A stretch of DNA of 64,000 nucleotides. Source: Ruminococcaceae bacterium UBA5406. Its GTDB lineage: Bacteria; Bacillota; Clostridia; Oscillospirales; Acutalibacteraceae. The stretch is taken from NCBI GenBank assembly GCA_002407675.1, contig DHNW01000010.1, positions 124,001 through 188,000 on the forward strand. The letters run 5' to 3'. Both the position numbers and the translations under genes were made by a program. The notes beneath the pieces were generated by a model, which searched no databases, was not told the origin of the DNA, and saw nothing but the letters and a program-made list of their open reading frames with translations. This document shows positions 1-8,654 of this stretch, one piece after another; position 1 is the first letter of the stretch; every line of letters starts with the position of its first letter.

Positions 1-552
1 ACGGGAAAGACATATCTAGCCGTTGCCCTTGCGGTGACGGCGTTTCGCGCTCAGGAAGTAAACCGAATCGTTTTGACGCGGCCCGCAGTAGAAGCGGGCG
101 AAAAGCTGGGCTTTCTGCCCGGCGACCTTCAACAGAAGGTTGATCCGTACCTCCGTCCGCTGTACGACGCGCTGTTTGATATGCTCGGCGCGGAAACTTA
201 CCAGAAGTATGTGGAGCGCGGCAATATTGAAGTGGCTCCGCTTGCCTATATGCGCGGCAGAACGCTGGATGACAGCTTCATCATTCTGGATGAAGCGCAG
301 AACACCACACCCGAACAGATGAAGATGTTTTTAACACGTCTCGGATTTGGTTCCAAAATGGTTATCACGGGGGATATTACCCAGATTGACCTGCCGGACG
401 GCCGGAAATCCGGCCTGAAAGATGTACTCCATATTTTGCGGGGTATTGACGATATTGCGCAGGTCCGGTTCAGTGAGAAAGATGTTGTGCGCCATAAATT
501 GGTGCAGGAAATAATAAAAGCTTATGAGAAAAACGAAGAATCGGGGCGGTGA
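1..552 (+). CDS. phoH: PhoH family ATPase (5' end outside the window)
   Basis: The open frame runs in from base 1, so the N-terminus is missing because of the window edge. The first residues, TGKTYLAVALAV, are the end of a Walker A loop. The Walker B-like segment is IILDEAQNTTPEQMKMFL, followed by the MVITGD sensor stretch, which is the PhoH core. PhoH proteins are cytoplasmic P-loop ATPases linked to RNA metabolism; the exact substrate is not fixed. The gene ends 6 bases before ybeY, and the phoH-ybeY-udpK-era order is a common Firmicute operon for rRNA and ribosome maturation, which supports the call. An N-terminal KH domain, present in many homologues, cannot be judged here. Confidence 0.92.
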   Translation, partial: TGKTYLAVALAVTAFRAQEVNRIVLTRPAVEAGEKLGFLPGDLQQKVDPYLRPLYDALFDMLGAETYQKYVERGNIEVAPLAYMRGRTLDDSFIILDEAQNTTPEQMKMFLTRLGFGSKMVITGDITQIDLPDGRKSGLKDVLHILRGIDDIAQVRFSEKDVVRHKLVQEIIKAYEKNEESGR

Positions 553-558
553 TTTATT

Positions 559-1068
559 ATGGGAAAAGTCAGAGTTGTTATTGACAATAAGCAGAAAGCG
601 GTTAAAATTCCAACAGGTCTTCGGATGCTGATCCGAAGGTGCTGCAATGCCGTGCTGGAAATGGAGCATTTTACAGATTCGGCGGAAATCAGCGTCGTCT
701 TTGTAGACAACAGCCAAATCCAGAGCCTGAACAAACAGTACAGGAACAAGGATATGGCGACAGATGTCCTTTCATTTCCGATGGGCGAAAATGGAGTTTA
801 TGATACCAACCATTCCACTGGGGCCAAAATTCTGGGCGATATCGTGATCTCTATGGAAAAAGCGGTCGAGCAGGCAGAGCGTTACGGCCATAGTCTGGAG
901 CGGGAAGTCGGTTATCTTACGGCCCATTCCATGCTGCATCTTCTGGGGTATGACCACGAGAAGGGCGGCATTGAAAAAGTCCGTATGCGCGAAAAGGAAG
1001 AGCAGGTTATGACGGAACTCGGTCTGCCCAGCACAAGCAGTTATGTGCTGGATGAAGATGAGGAATGA
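559..1068 (+). CDS. ybeY: Endoribonuclease YbeY (16S rRNA maturation factor)
   Basis: The 169-residue protein carries the zinc motif H-x3-H-x5-H at His123, His127 and His133 (HSMLHLLGYDH), the hallmark of YbeY. The stretch ATDVLSFPM and the GDIVIS segment are also typical. YbeY is a metal-dependent cytoplasmic RNase that acts in 16S rRNA 3'-end processing and late 70S quality control. The ATG at 559 is preceded by a GGCGGTG ribosome site. It lies between phoH and udpK with almost no spacing, so it is part of one transcript. Length matches the family. Confidence 0.95.
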   Translation: MGKVRVVIDNKQKAVKIPTGLRMLIRRCCNAVLEMEHFTDSAEISVVFVDNSQIQSLNKQYRNKDMATDVLSFPMGENGVYDTNHSTGAKILGDIVISMEKAVEQAERYGHSLEREVGYLTAHSMLHLLGYDHEKGGIEKVRMREKEEQVMTELGLPSTSSYVLDEDEE

Positions 1069-1071
1069 GGT

Positions 1072-1569
1072 TTGCGTTTTTTAAAAAGTTTTCAGTATGC
1101 CTTCCGCGGCATCGTTTACTGTATCAATAACGAACGGAATATGCGAATACACACAGTAGCTGCACTGTATGTATTTGCTTTTTCGTTCTTTTTTCATCTT
1201 TCGCGGACCGGTTACGCAGCCCTGTTCCTGACCTTTGCCATTGTTTGGATTGCAGAGCTTTTCAATACGGTAGCCGAAGAGCTGTCTGATATGGTGGCCG
1301 CCAGCTTCAACCCGGTCGTTCGGATTATTAAGGACATGGCGTCTGGCGCGGTGCTTGTCGCCGCCATATTTGCTGTCTGCGTGGGCATCTGTCTTTTCTG
1401 GCATCCGGCGGTGTTTTGGAGCATCTGCCTTTTCTTTGCGGGTCATCTGGCCCTGCTGGCCCTGCTTGCGGCCGTCACAGTTGCCAGCTTTTACTTCGCT
1501 GTGTTAGGTCCCCTCGGTATTCGGGACAAAGTTCGTAGGATAAGAAAAAGAAAGGAAGAAGTGCCGTGA
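1072..1569 (+). CDS. udpK: Undecaprenol kinase / diacylglycerol kinase family protein
   Basis: The 165-residue membrane protein has the DgkA-family signature ELFNTVAEELSD followed by IIKDMASGAVLVAA, which holds the acidic and lysine active-site residues, and the N-terminal ERNMRIHT segment. About four hydrophobic helices are visible, slightly longer than the usual three, ending in a basic tail. In Gram-positives this family phosphorylates undecaprenol to recycle the wall lipid carrier. The start is TTG at 1072, four bases after the ybeY stop, with GAGG just upstream; an ATG at 1065 is in a different frame. The stop overlaps the era start in GTGA. Substrate (undecaprenol versus diacylglycerol) is inferred from the Gram-positive setting. 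Confidence 0.88.
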   Translation: MRFLKSFQYAFRGIVYCINNERNMRIHTVAALYVFAFSFFFHLSRTGYAALFLTFAIVWIAELFNTVAEELSDMVAASFNPVVRIIKDMASGAVLVAAIFAVCVGICLFWHPAVFWSICLFFAGHLALLALLAAVTVASFYFAVLGPLGIRDKVRRIRKRKEEVP

Positions 1570-2483
1570 ATGACAGCCTCAAATCCGCTTTTGTCGCAAT
1601 TGTAGGTGCTCCCAATGTGGGGAAATCTTCTCTGCTGAACACCATGATGGGAAGGAAAATTGCCATCGTTTCCCAAAAACCACAGACAACGCGGACTCGC
1701 ATTACGGGAATCTTGACGGAAAAGGAAACCCAGCTGGTCTTTTTTGATACGCCTGGCCTCCTGAACCCCCGCAGCCGTCTGGATGAATATATGGTGCAGT
1801 CCGTGAATGAATCCGTTTCGGGAGTGGACGCCTGCCTCCTAGTGGCAGAGGCCGGGCAGGAGCTTCCGGACCCCGTGCGGGAACTGATCCGCGGATTCCA
1901 GCCTTCCGGTACGCCGGTTATCCTTGCTCTCAACAAGATCGACCTTCTGCCGGATAAAAGCGTGCTGATGGCTCAGATAGCAGAACTGTCGGGCCTTTAT
2001 TCTTTCCGCGCCGTCGTACCGGTTTCCGCAAAGACGCACAGCGGTGTCAGGAGCTTGGTGGATGAGTTCAAAAGAATTGCCGTGCCCGGCCCTCATTTTT
2101 TCGACGACGATGCCCTTACCGACCAGCCGGAACGGATTCTCGCAGCGGAAATTATCCGGGAAAAAATGCTCCGTCTGCTGAACCGCGAGGTTCCCCATGG
2201 GGTCGCGGTCTATGTGGAACGGATGTCTGTGCGGAAAAACGGAAGTGGAATCGAAGATATTTCTGCCACCATTTACTGTGAAAAAACCTCCCACAAAGGG
2301 ATTATTATCGGAAAAAACGGATCGATGCTGAAAAAAATCGGTACGTATGCCCGAGAAGATATGGAGAAGTTTTTCGGCTGCAAAATCAATCTGAAACTGT
2401 GGGTCAAAGTCAAAGAAGACTGGCGCAACAGCCAATCGGCTCTGCGCTCATTTGGCTACGATGCTTCCGATTTCAGCAAATAG
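1566..2483 (+). CDS. era: GTPase Era
   Basis: The 305-residue protein has G1 GAPNVGKS at residues 14-21, G3 DTPG near residue 61 and G4 NKID near residue 122. A C-terminal KH domain contains the GKNGSMLKKIG loop. Era binds the 3' end of 16S rRNA and assists 30S assembly at the membrane-cytoplasm interface. It starts at GTG 1566, overlapping the udpK stop by four bases, so translation is probably coupled. Full family length with all motifs intact. Confidence 0.96.
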   Translation: MNDSLKSAFVAIVGAPNVGKSSLLNTMMGRKIAIVSQKPQTTRTRITGILTEKETQLVFFDTPGLLNPRSRLDEYMVQSVNESVSGVDACLLVAEAGQELPDPVRELIRGFQPSGTPVILALNKIDLLPDKSVLMAQIAELSGLYSFRAVVPVSAKTHSGVRSLVDEFKRIAVPGPHFFDDDALTDQPERILAAEIIREKMLRLLNREVPHGVAVYVERMSVRKNGSGIEDISATIYCEKTSHKGIIIGKNGSMLKKIGTYAREDMEKFFGCKINLKLWVKVKEDWRNSQSALRSFGYDASDFSK

Positions 2484-2605
2484 TTCCATTTTTTTACAGC
2501 ATTTATTTGTAATATTGTGGGGCTTATACATATATTTACCGCTCATAGATTGCCGGGAACAACAAATACTTTAGGTAGAATGATTTCCGGAAAGGAGCGG
2601 TTACA

Positions 2606-2770
2606 TTGGATGAAAAGACGGCATGGAACAATTTCAGCCATACGGGCAGCATCAGGGATTACCTGATTTATACCCAGTGCAAGACAAAACAAAACGAATC
2701 GGAACCGCAGGAGGATCAGCATGAAGATAGACGCGCGGGGCCTGGTGGTTATGGAGAAGCGCGTGGGTGA
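2606..2770 (+). CDS. yqzL: YqzL-like small protein
   Basis: This 54-residue frame starts at TTG 2606 with the ribosome site AAAGGAG about nine bases upstream. The N-terminus, AWNNFSHTGSIRDYLIY, fits the W-x2-F-x2-TG-x2-x-YL pattern of the YqzL family, and B. subtilis yqzL also lies between era and recO. Position and pattern together make the call. The C-terminal third is polar and overlaps the first 50 bases of recO in another frame, suggesting coupled translation. No biochemical role is known for the family. The exact C-terminus is not conserved as far as I can tell. Confidence 0.72.
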   Translation: MDEKTAWNNFSHTGSIRDYLIYTQCKTKQNESEPQEDQHEDRRAGPGGYGEARG

Positions 2771-3491
2771 AAGCGACCGCCTGGTCACTTTGCTGACGGC
2801 GGAAAAGGGAATCCTGCGTGCGTTTGTCCATTTTTCCGGGCGTGCGCGCGGCAGCAGGCTTTCTGCGACCCGGCTGTTTACTTATTCCCGCTTCACGATT
2901 TACGAGGGGCGGGACAGTTACATAATCGACGACGCGCAGCCCATTGAGGTCTTTTTTGACCTGAGAAAAGAGATCAGCCGGCTTTCGCTGGCTCAGTATT
3001 TTTGTGAGCTTTCCGCTGTGCTTGCCCCCCAGGGCAGCGAAGCGGACGGCTTTTTGCGTCTGATGCTGAACGCGATGTATTTTCTTCAAAAGGGAACCCA
3101 CCCTGAGGGGATTATCAAGTCTGTTGTGGAAATGCGCATGATGTCCCTTGCGGGCTATATGCCGGATCTGGTATACTGTGCAAAGTGCCGGTGCTATGAG
3201 GCAGACACCATGTTTTTCCTTCCGCGCAGCGGAATTATCCTTTGCGGGGACTGTTTTCAGCCTTCTGAAAGCCAGAACCCCGAGCCTGCAGTGGCGCTGG
3301 GGCGCGGAGCGATGACAGCCCTCCGTCATACAATTTACGCTGACTTCGGCAAGATGTTTTCTTTCCGCGTTTCTCCCAAAGCGGAAAGTGAGCTGGCCGA
3401 GGCTTCAGAGAGGTACGTCCTTGAAACCCTCGGCCGGGGGTTCGGTACGCTGGATTTCTACCATCAGATGTCTTCAGCAAAAAAGATTTAA
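2721..3491 (+). CDS. recO: DNA repair protein RecO
   Basis: The 256-residue protein has an N-terminal OB-fold (KIDARGLVVMEKRVGESDRL) and a zinc module with cysteines near residues 153, 156, 175 and 178 (CAKCRCYE then CGDC). RecO acts with RecR and RecF to load RecA on gapped DNA and to anneal strands. The ATG at 2721 has AGGAGG six bases upstream. It follows era and the yqzL-like gene, as in many Firmicutes, and is followed by a hairpin at 3503. Confidence 0.94.
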   Translation: MKIDARGLVVMEKRVGESDRLVTLLTAEKGILRAFVHFSGRARGSRLSATRLFTYSRFTIYEGRDSYIIDDAQPIEVFFDLRKEISRLSLAQYFCELSAVLAPQGSEADGFLRLMLNAMYFLQKGTHPEGIIKSVVEMRMMSLAGYMPDLVYCAKCRCYEADTMFFLPRSGIILCGDCFQPSESQNPEPAVALGRGAMTALRHTIYADFGKMFSFRVSPKAESELAEASERYVLETLGRGFGTLDFYHQMSSAKKI

Positions 3492-3502
3492 AAAATATTT
3501 TA

Positions 3503-3530
3503 AAAAGTTGCCCTCCGGAGGACAACTTTT
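3503..3530 (+). terminator. Hairpin after recO
   Basis: An inverted repeat with arms AAAAGTTG and CAACTTTT encloses CCTCC/GGAGG with one C-A mismatch and almost no loop. The T-run is inside the 3' arm and then breaks to CCC, so it resembles a bidirectional intrinsic terminator with a short U-tract. It separates the era-recO group from mutS2. Confidence 0.55.
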
Positions 3531-3628
3531 CCCGGAATTTACAGGTATTATGAAAGAAGATTTTTAAAGGCGGCCGGATTTTAATAGGCCGGCACGGCCA
3601 TTAAATAACAGGGAAGGATTTCTTACCA

Positions 3629-6001
3629 ATGAGGAACAATATGCAAATGCAGAAACACGAAAAAGCGCTTGAGCTGGATAAAATTTTAAAAATGCTTGCA
3701 CAGCTGACAGCCTGCAGCGATGCCGCGCAGGCGGCGCTGAAACTCGAGCCGGATCCTCAGAACGCCGAGCGCCTTCTAAAGGAAACGGATGATGCCTATG
3801 TCCTCATGGCACGTTTCGGGTCTCCGTCGTTTGGGGGTCTTGCAAATGTGACCAGCTCTCTTCGGCGCGCGCAGGCGGGCGCGACCCTCACCATGGGAGA
3901 ACTGCTGAAAGTTTCCGTTGTCCTCCGCACCCTGCGGGGTATTTCGGAATGGCACCAGAAGGGGGAAGAGGTGTCCACCAGTCTGGATGATCGGTTCAGC
4001 CTGCTGATGCCAAACCAGTATCTGGAGGATCGGATCAACGGGGCGATTCTATCTGAAGAAGAGATGGCAGATACCGCCTCGCCGGCCCTTGCGTCCATCC
4101 GCCGGAAAATCCGCTCCGCTTCCGTACGGGCGCGCGAGGTGCTTGACCGTATGGTTCGGTCACAGTCATACCAGAAGTACCTTCAGGATCCGATCGTTAC
4201 GATCCGGGAAGGGCGTTTTGTTGTCCCGGTCAAAGCGGAATGCCGGAATGAAGTGTCGGGCCTGGTGCATGATACATCCGCCAGCGGCTCCACGGTTTTC
4301 ATTGAGCCGATGGCTGCTGTAGAAGCCAACAATCAGGTGCGTGTCCTGCTTTCGCAGGAGAAAAAAGAGATGGAGCGGATCCTCTCAGAACTTTCCGCTG
4401 AAGCGGGCGGTTTCGCAGATACCATCATCCGCGGTTATGGAATTGCCGTGGAGCTGAATGTGATTTTTGCCAAGGCTTCTCTGGCATATAAAATGAAAGC
4501 CACCCTGCCGAAATTAAATCAGCGGGGCGTTATCCGTCTGCACAAGGCCCGGCATCCGCTGATCGACAGTGGAAAAGTCGTGCCAACCGATATTGAACTC
4601 GGAGACCGGTTTGACACGCTGGTGATCACCGGCCCCAATACGGGGGGCAAAACCGTTACGCTCAAAACCGTCGGCCTTCTAACGCTGATGGCAATGTGTG
4701 GCCTGATGATCCCTGCGGCGGAGGGAAGCGAACTGTCCATTTTTCATCAGGTGCTGGCAGATATTGGCGACGAACAGAGCATTGAGCAGTCCCTTTCGAC
4801 CTTTTCTGCGCACATGAAGAATATAATAGAGATTATGGGAGATGCCGACGGCAACAGTTTAGTCCTTTTAGATGAACTGGGGGCCGGTACGGATCCGGTA
4901 GAAGGTGCGGCCCTGGCTGAATCCATTTTGGAAGCTCTCCGCCAGAAAGGGGCAAAAATTGCCGCCACGACCCATTATTCGGAACTGAAGGCCTACGCTT
5001 TGCAGACCGCAGGTGTTGAAAATGCGTGCTGTGAGTTTGACGTTGCTACCCTTCAGCCTACTTATCGGCTGCTGATTGGCATGCCGGGCCGATCCAATGC
5101 ATTTGCCATTTCCCTTCGCCTCGGCATGGATCAGGGCGTGGTGGAACGGGCCAGGCAGTTGGTCTCCGGCGAAAACCGGCGCTTTGAAGATGTGGTGCAG
5201 AATCTGGAAAACAGCCGAAAGCAGCTGGAAACCGAACGGGACGCAGCCGCGCAGGCACGCCGGGAAGCGGAACATGCGCGGGAAGAAGCGGAAGAAACCC
5301 GCAGTCATATCCGGGCCGAAGAAAATCGGGAATTGGAAAAAGCACGCCAAAAAGCTTCTCAGCTTGTCGATCGCACCCGTGCCCAGATTGATTCGCTTCT
5401 GAACGAGATGGAAGAAATTAAAAAACAGCGGAGTCGGACGCTGTCTGCTGAACAAAAGGCAAAGCTGAAGTTTGGTCTGCGCTCGCTGGAAAATACGGCC
5501 GACCCTGTCAGCCGCAAAGAAGAAGAAGGCTATCGTTTGCCCCGGCCGCTGAAAGTCGGTGATACGGTCCGGATATACGATATTGATAAAAAAGCAACCG
5601 TTCTTCGTCTGCCGGAAGGCAGTTCGCAGGAGGTGCTGGTTCAGGCCGGTATTTTGCAGACACGCGTCCCGCTCTCGAATCTGCGCTTAATCCGGGAAAA
5701 GCCCAGTCGGCCTGTTTTCCGAACGGTGACGAAGACTTCCGGGTTAAGCGCTCCGGCCGCACAGACAGAAATTGACTTGCGGGGTCAGACGGCGGAGGAA
5801 GCCCTCATGAATGTGGATCGCTTCATTGATTCGGCTGTGCTTTCCGGCGTAGGGCAGCTGACCATTATTCATGGGAAAGGCACGGGCGTTCTGCGCGCTG
5901 CCATTCATCAGCATCTCAAAAGCCATCCAAACGTCAAAAGCTACCGTTTAGGTACATTCGGTGAAGGCGAGTCTGGTGTCACGATTGTTGAATTAAAATA
6001 A
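3629..6001 (+). CDS. mutS2: Endonuclease MutS2
   Basis: The 790-residue protein has Walker A GPNTGGKT at about residue 335, Walker B LVLLDELGAGTDP at about 411, a long charged coiled coil (about 510-620) and a C-terminal Smr nuclease domain from about 714 with EIDLRGQTAEEAL and HGKGTGVLR. There is no MutS mismatch-recognition domain, which separates MutS2 from MutS1. In Firmicutes MutS2 acts on branched DNA and also rescues collided ribosomes. The ATG at 3629 has GGGAAGG upstream, although in-frame ATGs at 3641 and 3647 are possible. About 100 bases after the recO hairpin precede it, with no clear consensus promoter. Confidence 0.95.
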   Translation: MRNNMQMQKHEKALELDKILKMLAQLTACSDAAQAALKLEPDPQNAERLLKETDDAYVLMARFGSPSFGGLANVTSSLRRAQAGATLTMGELLKVSVVLRTLRGISEWHQKGEEVSTSLDDRFSLLMPNQYLEDRINGAILSEEEMADTASPALASIRRKIRSASVRAREVLDRMVRSQSYQKYLQDPIVTIREGRFVVPVKAECRNEVSGLVHDTSASGSTVFIEPMAAVEANNQVRVLLSQEKKEMERILSELSAEAGGFADTIIRGYGIAVELNVIFAKASLAYKMKATLPKLNQRGVIRLHKARHPLIDSGKVVPTDIELGDRFDTLVITGPNTGGKTVTLKTVGLLTLMAMCGLMIPAAEGSELSIFHQVLADIGDEQSIEQSLSTFSAHMKNIIEIMGDADGNSLVLLDELGAGTDPVEGAALAESILEALRQKGAKIAATTHYSELKAYALQTAGVENACCEFDVATLQPTYRLLIGMPGRSNAFAISLRLGMDQGVVERARQLVSGENRRFEDVVQNLENSRKQLETERDAAAQARREAEHAREEAEETRSHIRAEENRELEKARQKASQLVDRTRAQIDSLLNEMEEIKKQRSRTLSAEQKAKLKFGLRSLENTADPVSRKEEEGYRLPRPLKVGDTVRIYDIDKKATVLRLPEGSSQEVLVQAGILQTRVPLSNLRLIREKPSRPVFRTVTKTSGLSAPAAQTEIDLRGQTAEEALMNVDRFIDSAVLSGVGQLTIIHGKGTGVLRAAIHQHLKSHPNVKSYRLGTFGEGESGVTIVELK

Positions 6002-6030
6002 ACTGTGAATGCAAGGAGATGCGTCCACCC

Positions 6031-6702
6031 ATGAACGTTTCAAAAAGAAGTACTGTGCCGCGGGGCAGAAAAGTCCTTACGGTGTTTCTTGCTATTCTAG
6101 TGGTGCTTCTGGCCGCCGCCGCTGTTTTAACTCGGATGCTGTTCAGCGATCCGAATGCCGGCAAAGGCTTTGATAAAGTTACGCCCACCGATACGCTGAT
6201 CAAAAAAATCCTTCAGTCGGCGTCCTCAGGAAAAGAATGCAGCTTTTCCGTGGAGGAAATGAATGGATGTCTTTCTTATCTATTTCAGCAGCCGGAAGCT
6301 CAAGGAAACGGCAGCAACTTAGAAATTTACGGAGCTGCCGTTTCTGAGGTTTCCGGATCTTCCGCCGATCTGTATCTTCCTGTCCGTTACCGCGGGAAAA
6401 ATTTTGGGGTGGTTTTGAATTTGACGCCTTCTCTCAACAGCAGGGAAGATCTCCTCGTTTTCAGGGTGAATTCCGTTCGTGTCGGCCGGCTTCCTGTTCC
6501 TCTTAGGTGGGCGCTCAGTTATGCACGGAATCATTTGCCCAGAGGTTTTTCCGTTGAAGGCAATGAAATAACCTGTCAAAATCCTTCCATCAAAACTTCC
6601 TATCTCAGTATCTCTGCTTCCGTGAAATTATCTGAATTCAAGCTGGAAAACAGCTTTTTGAAAACGAAAACCAAGGCTGACCTTCAGGTGGCAATCCCAT
6701 AA
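6031..6702 (+). CDS. YpmS-like (DUF2140) membrane-anchored protein
   Basis: The predicted protein has a basic N-terminus and one transmembrane helix (about residues 15-35, VLTVFLAILVVLLAAAAVL), then an extracellular domain. The segment LLVFRVNSVRVGRLPVPLRW resembles the DUF2140/YpmS core, where a regular strand ends in a G-x-L-x-[IVP]-P motif. YpmS-type proteins are poorly characterised surface-associated lipoprotein or anchor proteins. ATG 6031 was chosen because AAGGAG at 6013-6018 gives 12-base spacing there but touches the alternative ATG at 6019. It follows mutS2 by 29 bases. Family assignment is moderate; function unknown. Confidence 0.62.
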   Translation: MNVSKRSTVPRGRKVLTVFLAILVVLLAAAAVLTRMLFSDPNAGKGFDKVTPTDTLIKKILQSASSGKECSFSVEEMNGCLSYLFQQPEAQGNGSNLEIYGAAVSEVSGSSADLYLPVRYRGKNFGVVLNLTPSLNSREDLLVFRVNSVRVGRLPVPLRWALSYARNHLPRGFSVEGNEITCQNPSIKTSYLSISASVKLSEFKLENSFLKTKTKADLQVAIP

Positions 6703-6766
6703 GATCAAAGGGATGATAATAATTCGGATGGAAGTCCAATATATTACTAACAAGGGTCAAATGCAG

Positions 6767-7132
6767 TTACAGTTTTGAGCCGCAGTTTGGGCAGAAGCGG
6801 TTGCCTGGTTCGACCCGTGCACCGCAGTGGGGACAAAATTTTACTGCATTTCCGGCAACCCGAAACATCCGATCCGGCCTGATTTCCATATTGGGATCCC
6901 GTTCCAGACGCCGGCCTTCCTCCCGGTCAATTTCGTATACTGCACCACACTTCGGGCAGGATACGAAATACCTTTTTCCAAACCGAAAAAGAGGCAAGAA
7001 AAAAAAGATAAATTGTTGGCACACACACGTCACTGACGCCAAGGCACTGGTAATTCCACAACATGGAAAATACTGGCACCTGCGCTTTCCCAGTTCTTTT
7101 GAACCGCTGGTAACAGCTATAAAGAAGAACAT
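6767..7132 (-). CDS. Zinc-ribbon protein
   Basis: This 121-residue protein ends in a compact zinc ribbon, CPHCGARVEPGNRFCPNCGSKL (two CxxC pairs), and carries another CPKC pair before YEIDREEGRR. The N-terminus MFFFIAVTSGSKELG and the hydrophobic FIFFFLPLFRFGKRYFV match a widespread Clostridia/Bacilli family of small zinc-ribbon proteins; in most of these the first knuckle is also CxxC. Here the N-terminal region has a CC pair instead, so that knuckle may be altered. The protein is probably cytoplasmic or membrane-associated; function unknown. A TTGACA-N17-TAGGAT promoter lies upstream on the same strand. Confidence 0.7.
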   Translation of the reverse strand: MFFFIAVTSGSKELGKRRCQYFPCCGITSALASVTCVCQQFIFFFLPLFRFGKRYFVSCPKCGAVYEIDREEGRRLERDPNMEIRPDRMFRVAGNAVKFCPHCGARVEPGNRFCPNCGSKL

Positions 7133-7167
7133 GAATGATACCCCGCTTTTTCATTGCATTTAAAAGT

Positions 7168-7196
7168 ATCCTATACAAGAAATACCTTCCTGTCAA
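7168..7196 (-). promoter_or_regulatory. Sigma-A type promoter of the zinc-ribbon gene
   Basis: On the minus strand TTGACA (7191-7196) is followed after 17 bases by TAGGAT (7168-7173), about 35 bases before the gene start at 7132. Confidence 0.55.
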
Positions 7197-7223
7197 TAAA
7201 CTGAAAGAGAAAGGAAGAAAGAT

Positions 7224-8654
7224 ATGGTCATTCGGCTGTTTCACAGACATATCGTACTGGCATGCATTTTAATTCTTGCGGCTGTGATTGCCGTGACTAT
7301 GGCCGTAAATTACAACCGGGTTCAAACCGTTCCGGTATCGGCGGAAACAATATCAGATTTTGGTACAGAAAGGCAGAACGGGAACCGGGAGGAAAGCAGA
7401 AGCAATTCAGTGAGGGGGACCGGCCTGACGGATTCAAGTTTGAATGCTGTGTCAGTTCTCGTTTCGAATCATGTGGCTTCACAAAAAGCGGCTGCCGGGA
7501 CATCATCTAAAGTTCCTGTTTCGAGCAATATCAATTCACAAAAGGCAGTTGCCGGGACGTCGCCCAAATCTTGGGAAATGCGGGCGGTATGGGTTCCCTA
7601 TATGAGTTTGAATATGAGCCGTGAAAACGATAAAAGTGAGCAGTCTTTTTTACAGAAATTCAATACGATTGTTAAAACAGCAAAATCGTGCGGGATGAAT
7701 ACGCTGGTTGTCCAGGTTCGTCCGTTCGGAGACGCGCTGTACCCTTCAGCTTATTTTCCGTGGAGCCATATTGTCGGTGGGACGCAGGGGGTAAACCCCG
7801 GTTATGATCCACTGAAAGATATGGTGTCGGCCTGCCACGGAGCCGGACTGAAAATCCATGCGTGGGTGAATCCTCTGCGCATTCAGGTATCCGGGACGCC
7901 ATCCATTCTGGCTACCGGAAATCATTATTACAAATGGAAAAGCATTTCCTCAAAATCGGATTATGTCATAGATTACGGAAATGGAAAATATTATAACCCT
8001 GCTTATGCTGAAGTGCGGAATTTGATTGCAGACGGCGTTCGGGAAATTGTCAAAAATTACGATGTGGATGGTGTTCAGTTTGACGATTATTTTTACCCGA
8101 CCCAAACAGCCGACTTTGACCAGCATGCGTACAGCGAATACTGCAAACAGGCTAAAAAAACCGGCATACCGCTTAATTTGGCGGATTGGCGCAGAGCCAA
8201 TATCAATGCCCTTGTTTCTCAGGTCTACCGTGAAATTAAATCCGTGAAAAAAAATGTTCCCTTTGGTATTGCACCTCAGGGAAACGTCCAGAATGACTGG
8301 AATATGGGGGCAGATGTTGAGTCGTGGTGTTCAGCTCAAGGGTATGTGGATTATATCTGCCCGCAGCTCTATTATAATTTTGACAACCCTACGCTGCCGT
8401 TTGATACGGCTGCCCAGACCTGGAAAAACCTGATCAAAAATAAAAATTTAAAACTGTATTTTGGTATCGCGGTCTATAAAGCCAATTCCGATGCAGACAG
8501 CGGCACCTGGAAAAAATCCTCCTCCATTCTTTCCAGCCAGGTGCAGTACGGACGGAAAATCTCCTGTGACGGATTTATGTTTTATTCTTATGACTATTTG
8601 ACCGGCGCTCAGACAAAGGATGAGGTCCAAAACGTTATAAAGCTTCTAAACTGA
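7224..8654 (+). CDS. Secreted family 10-like glycoside hydrolase (GHL10, YngK type)
   Basis: The 476-residue protein begins with an uncleaved anchor or signal segment (about residues 8-28), then a low-complexity Ser/Ala/Asn linker to about residue 115, then a TIM-barrel GHL10 domain starting MRAVWVPYMSLNMS. Typical features include VVQVRPFGDALYPS, KIHAWVNPLR, DGVQFDDYFYP with acidic residues, and YICPQLYY. The linker holds two copies of a 19-residue unit around SQKAAAGTSSK. GHL10 proteins probably hydrolyse wall or extracellular polysaccharide; the substrate is unknown. ATG 7224 has AAAGGAAG upstream. Its stop overlaps the mtaB stop tail to tail by nine bases. Confidence 0.85.
   Translation: MVIRLFHRHIVLACILILAAVIAVTMAVNYNRVQTVPVSAETISDFGTERQNGNREESRSNSVRGTGLTDSSLNAVSVLVSNHVASQKAAAGTSSKVPVSSNINSQKAVAGTSPKSWEMRAVWVPYMSLNMSRENDKSEQSFLQKFNTIVKTAKSCGMNTLVVQVRPFGDALYPSAYFPWSHIVGGTQGVNPGYDPLKDMVSACHGAGLKIHAWVNPLRIQVSGTPSILATGNHYYKWKSISSKSDYVIDYGNGKYYNPAYAEVRNLIADGVREIVKNYDVDGVQFDDYFYPTQTADFDQHAYSEYCKQAKKTGIPLNLADWRRANINALVSQVYREIKSVKKNVPFGIAPQGNVQNDWNMGADVESWCSAQGYVDYICPQLYYNFDNPTLPFDTAAQTWKNLIKNKNLKLYFGIAVYKANSDADSGTWKKSSSILSSQVQYGRKISCDGFMFYSYDYLTGAQTKDEVQNVIKLLN

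Noticed and set aside
1839..2435. Long minus-strand open frame opposite era
   Set aside because: No ribosome site, composition unlike a protein, and it is wholly covered by the well-supported era gene.
4868..5455. Minus-strand open frame opposite mutS2
   Set aside because: Mirrors the charged coiled coil of MutS2; no start signals or family features.
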